Positions 18,926 through 27,858 are shown, counted from the stretch's first letter. The stretch: 64,000 nucleotides of DNA from Methylobacterium sp. (GCA_020252645.1 JADCCN010000012.1:5001-69000); one strand, 5' to 3'. A program made the numbers and translations. The notes: generated by a model from the sequence alone, not told the origin.

Positions 18926-19152
18926 ACGCGGTTTCCGGCCGACCAAAGACCCGGCAAAATGCGCCCCCAATCGGGGTGACAGGCGATGTCGCACTTGGTA
19001 TACCACCGCTGCCGCTGGCTGGAAGGAAGCCGAAAGGCTCGATCTTGAATCGCGGATAAAATGAGTTGATACGTAAACCAACTGAAGTCCGACAACGGTC
19101 CTTCGGGGTGGAACAGGGCGGCCTTCCGGCCGCGAGGAAGCAGGGCCTCGCC

Positions 19153-19902
19153 ATGAAAATTCTGGTGCCCGTGAAGCGGGTGGTCGATTACAACGTGAAG
19201 ATCCGCGTGAAACCGGATGGCTCCGGCGTGGATCTCGCGAATGTCAAGATGAGCATGAACCCCTTCGACGAGATTGCCGTCGAGGAGGCGCTGCGCATCA
19301 AGGAAGCGGGCAAGGCTGCGGAAGTGGTGCTGGTCTCGATCGGCCCGGCAGGCGCGGCGGAAACCATCCGCACCGGCCTCGCCATGGGTGCGGATCGCGG
19401 CATCCTCGTGAAGACCGACGCGACCGTGGAACCGCTCGCCGTGGCGAAGCTCCTGAAGGCGGTGATCGCCAATGAAGGCCCCGGCCTTGTCATCATGGGC
19501 AAGCAGGCGATCGACGACGACATGAACGCCACGGGCCAGATGCTCGGCGCGCTGCTCGGCTGGCCGCAGGGCACGTTTGCCTCGAAGGTGGAGATCACCG
19601 GCGAGGGCGTGAACGTGATGCGCGAGGTCGATGGCGGGTTGCAGACCGTGGCGCTTTCCATGCCGGCGATCATCACCACCGATCTGCGCCTCAACGAGCC
19701 GCGCTATGCCTCGCTGCCGAACATCATGAAGGCGAAGAAGAAGCCGCTGGATGAAACCTCGCCGGAGGCTCTCGGCGTCGATATCAGCCCGCGGCTCGAA
19801 GTTCTGAAGACCGCCGAGCCCGCGACCCGCAAGTCGGGCGTGAAGGTGGGCTCCGTGGCCGAACTCGTTCAGAAGCTGAAGAATGAAGCGGGAGTGATCT
19901 GA
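19153..19902 (+). CDS. etfB: Electron transfer flavoprotein beta subunit
   Basis: EtfB binds AMP and forms, with EtfA, the carrier that passes electrons from acyl-CoA and other dehydrogenases to ETF-ubiquinone oxidoreductase. The start [19 protein letters not shown], the [18 protein letters not shown] segment and the [21 protein letters not shown] motif are typical; length 249. The ATG at 19153 replaces the track start 29 codons upstream. etfA begins one base after its stop. The 227 bases before it hold no clear gene. Confidence 0.97.
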   Translation: MKILVPVKRVVDYNVKIRVKPDGSGVDLANVKMSMNPFDEIAVEEALRIKEAGKAAEVVLVSIGPAGAAETIRTGLAMGADRGILVKTDATVEPLAVAKLLKAVIANEGPGLVIMGKQAIDDDMNATGQMLGALLGWPQGTFASKVEITGEGVNVMREVDGGLQTVALSMPAIITTDLRLNEPRYASLPNIMKAKKKPLDETSPEALGVDISPRLEVLKTAEPATRKSGVKVGSVAELVQKLKNEAGVI

Positions 19903-19903
19903 C

Positions 19904-20836
19904 ATGGCCGCGCTTGTTGTTGCTGAACACTCCAACGCCGCCCTCAACGAGGCGACCCACAAGGCCGTGAGCGCGGCGAGCGCGCTCGGCGGCCCTGTGC
20001 ATGTGCTCGTGGCCGGCCAGAATGCGGGCGCTGCGGCCTCCGCGGCTGCGGGCATCGAAGGCGTTTCCAAGGTGCTGCATGCGGATGGCGCGGAATATGC
20101 CCACCAGCTCGCGGAGCCCATGTCGGCGCTGATCGTGAGCCTTGCGGGCGCCTATGACGCCATCGTCTTCCCCGCGACGGCGAACGGCAAGAACATTGCC
20201 CCGCGCGTGGCGGCCCTGCTCGATGTGCAGGTGATCTCGGGCGTGACGAAGGTGCTCGGTGCGGATAGCTTCGAGCGGCCGATCTATGCCGGCAACGCGA
20301 TCCAGACCGTGAAATCGAGGGATGCGAAGAAGGTCATCTCGATCATGACCGCGAGCTTCCAGGCCGCCGGCACCGGTGGCTCGGCAGCGGTGGAAACCGT
20401 TGCCGGCGCCGACGCGACGCCCGGCTCGAAATTCCTCTCGGAGGAAGTGTCGAAGTCGGATCGTCCGGAGCTCGCTTCCGCGAAGATCGTGGTCTCGGGC
20501 GGCCGCGCCCTCGCTTCGGCCGAGAACTTCAAGACCTATATCGAGCCGCTGGCCGACAGGCTCGGCGCGGCCTTGGGAGCCAGCCGCGCGGCGGTGGATG
20601 CCGGCTACGCCCCGAACGACTGGCAGGTCGGGCAGACCGGCAAGGTGGTCGCACCGGCGCTCTACATCGCCTGCGGCATCTCGGGCGCGATCCAGCATCT
20701 GGCGGGCATGAAGGATTCCAAGGTGATCGTGGCGATCAACAAGGATGCCGAGGCGCCGATCTTCCAGGTCGCGGATTACGGCCTCGTGGCCGATCTCTTC
20801 ACCGCCGTTCCGGAGCTGACGAAGGAACTCGGCTGA
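19904..20836 (+). CDS. etfA: Electron transfer flavoprotein alpha subunit
   Basis: EtfA carries the FAD of the ETF heterodimer. The FAD-binding C-terminal domain is complete, with [49 protein letters not shown] and [22 protein letters not shown]. Length 310. It is co-transcribed with etfB, and a hairpin terminator lies 38 bases after the stop. Confidence 0.97.
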   Translation: MAALVVAEHSNAALNEATHKAVSAASALGGPVHVLVAGQNAGAAASAAAGIEGVSKVLHADGAEYAHQLAEPMSALIVSLAGAYDAIVFPATANGKNIAPRVAALLDVQVISGVTKVLGADSFERPIYAGNAIQTVKSRDAKKVISIMTASFQAAGTGGSAAVETVAGADATPGSKFLSEEVSKSDRPELASAKIVVSGGRALASAENFKTYIEPLADRLGAALGASRAAVDAGYAPNDWQVGQTGKVVAPALYIACGISGAIQHLAGMKDSKVIVAINKDAEAPIFQVADYGLVADLFTAVPELTKELG

Positions 20837-20873
20837 GGATTTTTCTCTCCCCTTTGCTGGCAAACAAGAACCG

Positions 20874-20908
20874 ACGCATGCGAGGCCCCCGCTTCGCATG
20901 CGTTTTTT
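20874..20908 (+). terminator. Rho-independent terminator after etfBA
   Basis: ACGCATGCGA pairs perfectly with TCGCATGCGT across a ten-base loop and is followed by a run of six T on the plus strand. It closes the etfBA transcript ahead of the hydroxyacyl-CoA dehydrogenase gene. Confidence 0.82.
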
Positions 20909-21024
20909 CTGGAGAAAAGGAAAACTCTGTCGCCGATCTCGGCCTCGCCCCCTTGAGGATGCGCGCGGGAGGTTTACACTCCTGCCCCGACTGGAATTCT
21001 CGAGAAGCGGAACACGAGTTCATC

Positions 21025-21906
21025 ATGGCAGGCGGCATCAGCAAGATCGGCATCATCGGCGCGGGGCAGATGGGCAGCGGGATAGCGCATGTCGCGGCGC
21101 TCTCGGGCTATGATGTGATGCTGCATGACGTCTCGGAAGAGCGCATCCAGTCGGGCCTTGCGACCATCAACGGCAACATGGCGCGGCAGGTGGCGAAGGC
21201 GACGATTTCCGAGGAAGCCCGCCAGGGCGCTCTCGCGCGCATCCTCGCCGCGAAGGATGCCGCCGACCTCGGCGATTGCGATCTCGTGATCGAGGCCGCG
21301 ACGGAAAACGAGGAGGTGAAGCGCAAGATCTTCGCGGGCGTGACGCGGCACCTCAAGACCGATGCGATTGTCGCCTCGAACACGTCATCCATTTCCATCA
21401 CGCGGCTCGCGGCCTCGACCGATCGGCCGGAGCAGTTCATCGGCATCCATTTCATGAACCCCGTGCCGGTGATGCAGCTTGTGGAGCTGATCCGCGGGAT
21501 TGCCACCGACGACAAGACCTATACCCGCGCGAAGGAATTCGTCTCGAACCTCGGCAAGACGGTGACGGTGAGCGAGGATTTCCCGGCCTTCATCGTCAAC
21601 CGCATCCTGCTGCCGATGATCAACGAGGCGATCTACACGCTCTACGAGGGCGTGGGCAGCGTGGAGGCCATCGACACCGCCATGCGGCTGGGCGCCAACC
21701 ACCCGATGGGCCCGCTGCAGCTCGCCGATTTCATCGGGCTCGACACCTGCCTCTCCATCATGCAGGTTCTGCACGATGGGCTGGCGGATTCGAAATACCG
21801 CCCCTGCCCGCTTCTGGTGAAATATGTCGAGGCCGGCTGGCTGGGCCGAAAGACGAAGCGTGGCTTCTATGATTATCGCGGCGAGAAGCCCGTGCCGACG
21901 CGGTGA
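21025..21906 (+). CDS. 3-hydroxybutyryl-CoA dehydrogenase
   Basis: This NAD-dependent dehydrogenase oxidises or reduces the 3-hydroxyacyl-CoA/3-oxoacyl-CoA pair in butyrate or PHB-linked metabolism. It has a Rossmann motif IGIIGAGQMGSGIAHVAA, the catalytic His region FIGIHFMNPVPVMQLVE and a closing KYVEAGWLGRKTKRGFYDY; 293 residues. The ATG at 21025 is preferred over the track start 57 codons upstream, which would overlap the terminator stem. Placement after etfBA is common in this group. Confidence 0.94.
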   Translation: MAGGISKIGIIGAGQMGSGIAHVAALSGYDVMLHDVSEERIQSGLATINGNMARQVAKATISEEARQGALARILAAKDAADLGDCDLVIEAATENEEVKRKIFAGVTRHLKTDAIVASNTSSISITRLAASTDRPEQFIGIHFMNPVPVMQLVELIRGIATDDKTYTRAKEFVSNLGKTVTVSEDFPAFIVNRILLPMINEAIYTLYEGVGSVEAIDTAMRLGANHPMGPLQLADFIGLDTCLSIMQVLHDGLADSKYRPCPLLVKYVEAGWLGRKTKRGFYDYRGEKPVPTR

Positions 21907-21967
21907 ATTTATTTTTGAATGCAACAATCGCAAAATAACTGAGAGATCTTAAGCGAGGACGAGCAGA

Positions 21968-23251
21968 ATGGAAAATGAAAACTCGGCGCCAACATTGAAG
22001 CCGATACCCGTTTCTCTATTCTCACGAAAAAACAATAAGACGTCGATGCTTATCAATAATACAAAGGAAGAAAATACTGTCGAAGGAAAGCACCGTTGGT
22101 TCGATTTTGATTTCAACGATTATGTCTATGTAAAAGAAATACAAATACATGCAACTGGATACGATAGCTGGAACGCTGTTTCACTATTAATAGAACCAAT
22201 TTATGGAAAACAAATTGATTTAAAGTCAAATTATGCGAACGGTCGATTTGCACTTGAAGTGGGGCGATTTATATCAGGATTTCGCTTCAAGCCCGATATG
22301 AATTTCAATCTACTTTCAAATCAACTTATTACAAGCATAGTTGTGACAGGATACACATTAAACGAGTTTGAAGAACTAGAAAATGAGATAGCACACATCG
22401 CTCAAGATAGAGCGGACGTCCAAAAGCAACTAGATTCTATAGCCGCGCGTGAACAATCCGCCGCTGACAAAGTCAGCGCCGCAGAAACACACCTCAACGA
22501 CCTTAAGCATGAAAGCAGCGCGCTAGACAAAGAAGTTGGCCAAGCTACCGCACAATTAGACACGCTAAAGTCCGAAATATCGCATCATTTCAAGCGGCGA
22601 GATGAGCTCAAGGCAAGTGTTCAAGATCTGAATCAAAACCTCGAAACACTGCGAACCGAAAGACGCTCCGAAGAAGCATTATTGGCCGAACGAAAGAGCG
22701 AAAAGGCCAAGCTAATCGAGGAAATTCGCCTGTTTCCGAGCGAAATAGGAGGCTTCGTCCAAGAGGCCAAACGAAGCATTATTTACTATATTTTACTTGC
22801 TCTAGCGCCCATGGGAATCATTTTCTATGTAACGTACTACTTATATTCCAGCGCCGTCGATTTAACGCAAATACACAAAACGGGCGACGTGAATGTCTGG
22901 AATATTTTTCTTACGAGACTGCCATTTGTCATCGTGTCCGTAACAATACTACAGGTCTGCGGCGTTCTGGTAAAAAGATTTATCAACGAGATCGTAGAAA
23001 TCAATAATCAGAGGCTAAATCTTTCAGCCATCAGCATAGTGGCAAAGGATGTTTCTACTGCATCTTCTGCATCTCTAGATATCTCTACTGACGAAAAATT
23101 TGAACTGGAGACCAGACTGAAAATGAGTCTACTTCGTGAACAGATGAGAAAATATGTCTCAGAAAAGTATGATTATAAAAGTGTTGGAGTTAATATTCTA
23201 CTGAAGCGGGATAACGACAGCAATAAGCCTGAAGATGAGCAAGCGAAATAG
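21968..23251 (+). CDS. AT-rich coiled-coil membrane protein of unknown function
   Basis: I do not recognise this 427-residue protein. Residues about 40-130 look beta-rich, somewhat like a discoidin or carbohydrate-binding fold (WFDFDFNDYVYVKEIQIHATGYDSWNAV). Residues about 133-255 form a long heptad-like coiled coil. Two membrane helices follow (about 271-295 and 314-336), then a short charged C-terminal tail. Codons end in A or T far more often than in neighbouring genes, so recent acquisition is likely. It stands alone on the strand, 61 bases after the dehydrogenase gene. A membrane sensor or phage-defence role is conceivable but nothing in the sequence proves it. Confidence 0.75.
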   Translation: MENENSAPTLKPIPVSLFSRKNNKTSMLINNTKEENTVEGKHRWFDFDFNDYVYVKEIQIHATGYDSWNAVSLLIEPIYGKQIDLKSNYANGRFALEVGRFISGFRFKPDMNFNLLSNQLITSIVVTGYTLNEFEELENEIAHIAQDRADVQKQLDSIAAREQSAADKVSAAETHLNDLKHESSALDKEVGQATAQLDTLKSEISHHFKRRDELKASVQDLNQNLETLRTERRSEEALLAERKSEKAKLIEEIRLFPSEIGGFVQEAKRSIIYYILLALAPMGIIFYVTYYLYSSAVDLTQIHKTGDVNVWNIFLTRLPFVIVSVTILQVCGVLVKRFINEIVEINNQRLNLSAISIVAKDVSTASSASLDISTDEKFELETRLKMSLLREQMRKYVSEKYDYKSVGVNILLKRDNDSNKPEDEQAK

Positions 23252-23300
23252 TGTTGAATTTGGCACCCTGTTTTCAGCTTAAGACAACAGGTATTTCCCC

Positions 23301-23400
23301 ATGCCCACACGCCGCCACCTCCTCGCCGCCCTGCCCGCCATCGCTGCCGCGCCGGCTTTCGCGTGAGAGGCCGCAGGCACACCATTCCGGGCCGTTGGGG
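23301..23400 (+). pseudogene. Truncated copy of the start of the kelch gene
   Basis: MPTRRHLLAALPAIAAAPAFA followed at once by a stop repeats the first 21 residues of the kelch protein at 24041 almost exactly at DNA level, and similarity continues for about 35 bases past the stop (GGCACACCATTCCGGGCCG against GCGCATCATTCCGGGCAG). The rest of the gene is missing. This fragment and the intact start bracket the GIY-YIG gene. The 23252-23581 gap holds this fragment and dispersed repeats. Confidence 0.8.
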
Positions 23401-23426
23401 TGCGTGAGAGAGACGGATCGCAAGGC

Positions 23427-23969
23427 TGGATCCCCGCCTCTCGCTGCGCTCGATCGGGGATGACAGGGGGAGTTTGGGGAAGGCGCACCCTGTCATTCCC
23501 GACGCGCGAGAGCGCGGGCGGGAACCCAGTTCGAAGCGCCAGACGCTTGATCTCGCGATAAAACCACCGCTTCATGCGCCCATGAAGACCTATTGGGTTT
23601 ATCTGCTCGCGAGCCAGCGCAACGGCACCCTCTATATCGGCGTGACCAATGATCTTGCGCGCCGCGTGCAAGAGCATCGCGAGGGGCGCGGCGGCGCCTT
23701 CACCCGCCGATACAAGGTCCAGCGCTTGGTGTGGTTGGCTGAGTTTGGCGAGATCGAAGCAGCACTTGAATGCGAAACACGCATGAAGCGCTGGGAGCGC
23801 GCATGGAAGATCCGCGAGATCGAGGCAATGAACCCGAATTGGGACGATCTCTCTCTGCGGCTGAATGGGTGAGCGGGCGGGAAGATGGATCCCCGCCCGG
23901 CTTCGCCGTCGGGGATGACACGTTTCACCGGTCATTTCCGAACGAGCGCAGCGAGGAGCGGGAATCCAT
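23427..23969. repeat. Cluster of dispersed GTCATTCCC...GGGAATCC palindromes
   Basis: Four copies lie around the GIY-YIG gene: 23427-23465 (TGGATCCCCGCC...GGGGATGACA), 23492-23529 (GTCATTCCCGACGCGCGAG...), 23886-23920 and 23931-23969. Similar copies lie at 7281-7314 upstream of purL and at 44579-44617 downstream of the AtzH-like gene. Each has an outer inverted repeat around a variable centre and no coding role I can see. Confidence 0.72.
23582..23872 (+). CDS. GIY-YIG nuclease family protein
   Basis: This 96-residue stand-alone GIY-YIG domain has the motif YWVYLLASQRNGTLYIGVTNDLARRVQEHR and the downstream helix with the expected Glu (GEIEAALECETRMKRWERAWKIREIE). Such single-domain proteins are common in Alphaproteobacteria; their role is poorly defined, with DNA repair or mobility suggested. 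ATG 23582 is used because the longer track ORF begins inside a dispersed repeat. It is bracketed by repeats and by the duplicated kelch-gene start. Confidence 0.88.
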   Translation: MKTYWVYLLASQRNGTLYIGVTNDLARRVQEHREGRGGAFTRRYKVQRLVWLAEFGEIEAALECETRMKRWERAWKIREIEAMNPNWDDLSLRLNG

Positions 23970-24040
23970 TCTGAACCATGGACAAGAATGCGCGCTCGTC
24001 GCAGCATGGCATGTCTCTCTTGTCGCCTGATTGGTGATCC

Positions 24041-25117
24041 ATGCCCACACGCCGCACATTCCTCGCCGCCCTGCCCGCCATCGCTGCCGCGCCGGCGCTG
24101 GCGCAGAACCCGCATGCGCATCATTCCGGGCAGTTCGAGCGGCTGAACCAGCCGGGGCGGATCGACACGCCCGCGCTGCATTTCCAGCATGCGGTGACCG
24201 ACAGCCCCGCGCCGAAGGCCGCGCAGCAGGGTTCGTGGCGCCCGCGCGCGCCCCTGCCCATTCCGCGCACGGAAATGGCCTGGGCGGTTGCCTACAAAAA
24301 CCGCATGCATCTCTGCGGCGGCTATGCCGAGCAGCGCGTCGACAAGCCCTATCACCACGCCTATGACCCCGCCGCGAACGCTTGGGAGGAGTTGCCCTCG
24401 CTGCCGCGCGGCGCGAACCATGTGGGCCTCGCAACCCACGGCTCCGGCTCCGACGAGCGCATCTTCGCGTTCGGCGGCTTCATCGAGCAGAACCGCACCC
24501 CGCATGACGAGGCCTTCGCCTTCGACGGCACCAGGTGGAACAAGCTTCGCCGCCTGCCCGAGGCCTGCGGTGCCATGGCCTGCGTGGCGTTGGGCGGCAA
24601 TATCCACATCATCGGCGGCGCGATCGGCTCCGACAATCGCCGCTCGATCGACTGGCACCTCGTCTATGATGTGAAGGCCGATCGCTATGCGCGTCGCCAG
24701 CCCATGCCGGTTGGGCGCGACCATTGCGGCATCGTCGCCGTGAACGGGAAGATCCACATCATTGCGGGCCGCGTCGACAGTTTCCACACCAATTCCAACC
24801 TGCACCACGCCTATGACCCGCAAACCGATGCGTGGGAGTTTCTCGCCCCCATCCCCACCGCGCGCTCCGGCCATGGCTCGGTGTGGTTTGCGGGCCGCAT
24901 CTTCTGCATGGGCGGGGAAGGCACCAACCGCGTCTACGGGCAGGTGGAGAGCTTCGATCCGGCAAAGAACCTCTGGGAGAGCCACGCGCCGATGCTCACG
25001 CCCCGCCACGGCATGGGCGCGGTGGTGCTCGGGCAGGAGATCTACGTCGCCGGTGGCGGGCCGCAGATGGGCGGCGGGGTGAAAAGCGCGATCAACGAGG
25101 CCTTCCGGCTGGGCTGA
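24041..25117 (+). CDS. Exported kelch-repeat protein
   Basis: A twin-arginine-like signal (MPTRRTFLAALPAIAAAPALA) is followed by kelch repeats that form a beta-propeller: recurring ...HLCGGYAEQ...W.ELPSLP, IFAFGGFIEQ, IHIIGGAIGS, IHIIAGRVDS, IFCMGGEGTN and IYVAGGGPQM segments at about 50-residue spacing. Families with this fold include galactose-oxidase-like and sialate mutarotase-like proteins. No copper-ligand pattern is visible, so the activity is unknown. A short copy of its 5' end lies 740 bases upstream. Confidence 0.85.
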   Translation: MPTRRTFLAALPAIAAAPALAQNPHAHHSGQFERLNQPGRIDTPALHFQHAVTDSPAPKAAQQGSWRPRAPLPIPRTEMAWAVAYKNRMHLCGGYAEQRVDKPYHHAYDPAANAWEELPSLPRGANHVGLATHGSGSDERIFAFGGFIEQNRTPHDEAFAFDGTRWNKLRRLPEACGAMACVALGGNIHIIGGAIGSDNRRSIDWHLVYDVKADRYARRQPMPVGRDHCGIVAVNGKIHIIAGRVDSFHTNSNLHHAYDPQTDAWEFLAPIPTARSGHGSVWFAGRIFCMGGEGTNRVYGQVESFDPAKNLWESHAPMLTPRHGMGAVVLGQEIYVAGGGPQMGGGVKSAINEAFRLG

Positions 25118-25118
25118 A

Positions 25119-25162
25119 GCATGGGCAAGCGAAGTGGTCACCGGTTCGCGTCAAGCCCATGC
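25119..25162. repeat. Solitary ACCGGTT-core hairpin
   Basis: GCATGGGC and GCCCATGC form the ends of a hairpin whose interior, AAGCGAAGTGGTCACCGGTTCGCGTCAA, matches the core of the 7.0 and 49.2 kb repeat units. It starts two bases after the kelch stop. Confidence 0.65.
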
Positions 25163-25350
25163 GAACAGAATAGACCAAGCGGCGGCGGGGCTTCTCCTTT
25201 TGCGAAGATGACGCAGGCGGTGCAACCTCCCGCCCCTTCACAAGCCTGACACATCGCCCCTACACTAGAGAGAGCGAGCCAGGGGGCTCGATTCGCGTGG
25301 CCGTGCGAACGCGTTGAACCGGGACAACTCGGCGAGCCTGAAAATGGCAC

Positions 25351-25355
25351 GGAGG
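25351..25355 (+). promoter_or_regulatory. Ribosome-binding site fixing a GTG start
   Basis: GGAGG lies eight bases before the GTG at 25364 and supports that codon as the start of the HNH gene. Confidence 0.75.
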
Positions 25356-25363
25356 TTTGTCGC

Positions 25364-25957
25364 GTGCATGCCCAGCTTCCTGTGAGTTCGATGCGCAGCG
25401 TCTCGGCCCTGCCGCCGCTGGAGACCTGCCCCGCGCTTGTTCTGAATGCCGATTACCGGCCCCTCTCCTACTACCCGCTCTCGCTCTGGTGCTGGCAGGA
25501 TGCCGTGCGCGCGGTGTTCCTCGACCGGGTGAACATCGTCTCGGAATATGAGCGGGAGGTGCAAAGCCCCTCGTTTTCCATGCGCCTGCCTTCGGTGGTG
25601 TCGCTCAAGAGCTACGTGAAGCCCTCGCGCACGCCCGCCTTCACGCGGTTCAACGTTTTCTTGCGCGATCGGTTCACCTGCCAGTATTGCGGGGCGAAGG
25701 AGGACTTGACCTTCGATCACGTCATCCCGCGCTCGAAGGGCGGCATGACCACGTGGGAGAATGTCGTCACCGCCTGCTCGCCCTGCAACCTGAGGAAAGG
25801 CGACAAGCTGCCCCATCAGGTGGAGATGCTGCCCTTCCAGCAGCCCTTCGCGCCAGATGTGCAGGATCTGCACTCCAACGGCCGGCTCTTCCCGCCGAAT
25901 TACCTGCACGAGAGCTGGATCGACTATCTCTACTGGGACACCGAGCTCGAGCCGTAA
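25364..25957 (+). CDS. HNH endonuclease family protein
   Basis: The protein has the McrA-like HNH core: FTCQYCGAKEDLTFDHVIPRSKGGMTTWENVVTACSPCNLRKGD, with two CxxC zinc knuckles and the H-N-H catalytic residues. The N-terminal half (LVLNADYRPLSYYPLSLWCWQDAVRAVFLDRVNIVSEYE) is typical of a widely conserved HNH family that is not tied to restriction. The GTG start has a good GGAGG. It converges on dsbB one base away. The biological role is uncertain. Confidence 0.9.
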   Translation: MHAQLPVSSMRSVSALPPLETCPALVLNADYRPLSYYPLSLWCWQDAVRAVFLDRVNIVSEYEREVQSPSFSMRLPSVVSLKSYVKPSRTPAFTRFNVFLRDRFTCQYCGAKEDLTFDHVIPRSKGGMTTWENVVTACSPCNLRKGDKLPHQVEMLPFQQPFAPDVQDLHSNGRLFPPNYLHESWIDYLYWDTELEP

Positions 25958-25958
25958 A

Positions 25959-26465
25959 TCACATCCGGTTTGCGGCGGCCCTGAGGCCAAGCAGCATCAG
26001 CGCGAGCGAAATCACCGCGTTCCAGCCCGCGAAGGAGAGGCCCAGAAAGCGCCACGGCGCGCTGGTGCAGGAGACGGCGCGGGCCGTTTCAAGCTGTTTG
26101 GCGAAATCCATCACATTCGCCGGGCCCGAGAAGATGCGCCCGCCGCAATCCGCCGGGCCGGCCCAGAAGCCCCATTCCACGCCCGAGTGATAGACGCCCA
26201 GCGCCAGCGAGGCCGCGAAGGTGAGCGCCACCAGCGCGGCCAGGGGCCGGCGGAGGCCAGCGCCATCCTCCCGCGCATGCGAGACAAGCCCCAGCACGAT
26301 GAGCGGAATGCCGAAATAATAGGGCCAGCGCTGCCACAGGCAGAGCTTGCAGGGGATGTAGCCCAGCACAAGCTCGAAGAACCACGCGGCGCAAATTGCC
26401 AGGAAGGCGAGCCACAGCGCCACCGACAGCGCACCTTCGCGACGATCATAGCCGATGCGCAACAT
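25959..26465 (-). CDS. dsbB: DsbB-type disulfide bond formation protein
   Basis: This four-helix membrane protein would pass electrons from periplasmic disulfide formation to quinone. The first active-site pair is CKLC (LGYIPCKLCLWQRWPYYFG); the second loop has DCGGRIFSG...AVSCTSAPWRFLGLSFAGWN. 168 residues from ATG 26465, which avoids the overlap with the upstream gene seen in the track ORF. It lies eight bases after the DedA-type gene on the same strand, so they are probably co-transcribed. Confidence 0.88.
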   Translation of the reverse strand: MLRIGYDRREGALSVALWLAFLAICAAWFFELVLGYIPCKLCLWQRWPYYFGIPLIVLGLVSHAREDGAGLRRPLAALVALTFAASLALGVYHSGVEWGFWAGPADCGGRIFSGPANVMDFAKQLETARAVSCTSAPWRFLGLSFAGWNAVISLALMLLGLRAAANRM

Positions 26466-26473
26466 GCTCCACC

Positions 26474-27055
26474 TCAGAACAGGAATTTCACGGCCGCGAA
26501 GCCGCCGATGATCGCCAGAAGTGTCACCAAGCCCAGGGCGGTAAGGTTCTTCTCGATGAAGACCTTCAGTGGCGCACCGAAGCGATTGAGCACCCCAGCC
26601 ACGATGTAGAAGCGCCCGGCGCGCGTCACAAGGCATAGCAGCGTGAACCAGAGGAGATCATATCCCGCAAGGCCGCTGGCGATCGTGACAATCTTGAAGG
26701 GAATGGGTGTCAGCCCCTTGATGAGGATGATCCAGTGGCCATGCTCCTGATAAAGCTGGCGAAAGTTCTCCATCTTGTCGCCATGGCCATAAAGCCGGAT
26801 GAGCCAGGCGCCGAGCGTATCATAGAGCAGCGCGCCAATCGCATAGCCGAGCAGCGCGCCCAGCACGGAGGCGATGGTGCAGATCAGCGCGAAGTTCCAG
26901 GCGCGTTCCGGTTTCGCCATGACCATCGGCACGAGCATCACATCCGGCGGAACCGGGAAGAACGAGCTTTCGGAGAACGAGACCGCCGCAAGCGCCTGCG
27001 GCGCGCGCCGGGAGGCCGCGAGCGACAGGGTCCAGTCATAGAGGCGCTTGAACAT
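26474..27055 (-). CDS. DedA/YqaA family membrane protein
   Basis: The 193-residue protein belongs to the DedA (SNARE-associated, VTT) superfamily: SESSFFPVPPDVMLVPMVMA near the start, and the conserved ILIKGLTPIPFKIVTIASGLAGYDLLWFTLLCLVTRAGRFY later on. Several hydrophobic segments flank these re-entrant motifs. Family members act in membrane homeostasis as lipid or proton-linked transporters. It is first in a two-gene unit with dsbB and diverges from the tRNA gene. Confidence 0.88.
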   Translation of the reverse strand: MFKRLYDWTLSLAASRRAPQALAAVSFSESSFFPVPPDVMLVPMVMAKPERAWNFALICTIASVLGALLGYAIGALLYDTLGAWLIRLYGHGDKMENFRQLYQEHGHWIILIKGLTPIPFKIVTIASGLAGYDLLWFTLLCLVTRAGRFYIVAGVLNRFGAPLKVFIEKNLTALGLVTLLAIIGGFAAVKFLF

Positions 27056-27207
27056 GGCGCGGGCTTAGCGGCTCGCGGCGGCGAAGTCCATCCAACGGAG
27101 GCAGCAGCCGTGTCACGGGTGACGGATTGCAACCTTGTCGCCCGGTCGCCGCGCTGTTGAAGCGGTTGACCCCCGCGCTTCCCCCATGATACCCGCGAAA
27201 CAGCGTT

Positions 27208-27292
27208 GCCCCTGTGGCGGAACTGGTAGACGCGACCGACTCAAAATCGGTTTCCGCAAGGAGTGCTGGTTCGATTCCGGCCAGGGGCACCA
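27208..27292 (+). tRNA. tRNA-Leu (anticodon CAA), CCA encoded
   Basis: The acceptor ends GCCCCTG and CAGGGGC pair, with discriminator A and an encoded CCA. The anticodon stem ACCGA/TCGGT closes the loop CTCAAAA, giving anticodon CAA, which reads UUG. The long variable arm (TTTCCGCAAGGAGTG) is that of a class II tRNA, and the T loop GGTTCGATTCC is normal. It marks the left border of a low-GC island. Confidence 0.96.
27275..27285. other. Possible attachment core, tRNA side
   Basis: TTCCGGCCAGG in the 3' part of the tRNA gene recurs at 29987-29997, on the far side of the restriction-modification pair. tRNA 3' ends are standard integration sites. The repeat is only 11 bases, so this is suggestive. 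Confidence 0.4.
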
Positions 27293-27307
27293 CATCGCTC
27301 TCCAAGC

Positions 27308-27691
27308 ATGTTCGCCGACGTCCGTAAACGTCTGAAAAATCTACATAAAACAATCTTTATACGTCCAAATGCGTTCATGGACGTCCATTTTCGTGCGCTT
27401 AAAGCCAACAGATTTGTTGGCCATGATGTTGGTCCCGACCCAAAAACCCAGCACGTGGCACCCGGCTTTGACCGGCTCTGCCACCAACGGGACAGGCTTC
27501 TGGCCAAGAAGCTCAAGAGCAATGACCCGGACTTTCCCCTGAAACCCAAGGGCATGCGCCGGAGCACCAACGAGCGCCACCTCGACAAGCTCGAATATCT
27601 GCACAAGCTACGGCGCGATCCCTTCATATCGGCAGGCGGAGATTATTGGCGGGATGCGAGAAAACTGTCCCGCAAGCGACGCGCCCATTGA
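27308..27691 (+). CDS. Basic hypothetical protein next to tRNA-Leu
   Basis: I do not recognise this ORF. It would encode up to 127 residues, rich in Lys, Arg and His, with segments HDVGPDPKTQHVAPGFDRLCHQRDRLL and RRSTNERHLDKLEYLHKLRRDPF. An internal ATG at 27377 is an equally good start. It has no integrase motif. Its codon pattern looks moderately coding but no neighbour supports it. It could be a remnant of whatever integrated at the tRNA. Confidence 0.35.
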   Translation: MFADVRKRLKNLHKTIFIRPNAFMDVHFRALKANRFVGHDVGPDPKTQHVAPGFDRLCHQRDRLLAKKLKSNDPDFPLKPKGMRRSTNERHLDKLEYLHKLRRDPFISAGGDYWRDARKLSRKRRAH

Positions 27692-27858
27692 TCTTCAAAC
27701 AATCCAACGAGTATTGCAGCACCTAAGCGCAACAGCCGCTTCATGAATGGAAGCATATTGCCCCGCATAATCATTTGTTGACCTGTTGACTCCAGACCAT
27801 TGACGCGCGCCATGAAGACGCTTTTGAAGTTTGGATCGTGTTCTGTATTGTGATCTTG

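Noticed and set aside
18926-19152. Cobalamin riboswitch or promoter between the adenosyltransferase and etfB
   Set aside because: I could not find the conserved B12-box or a convincing -35/-10 pair.
27263-27691. Integrase gene at the tRNA
   Set aside because: Position suggested one, but no tyrosine-recombinase RHRY pattern or serine-recombinase motif is visible in any frame.
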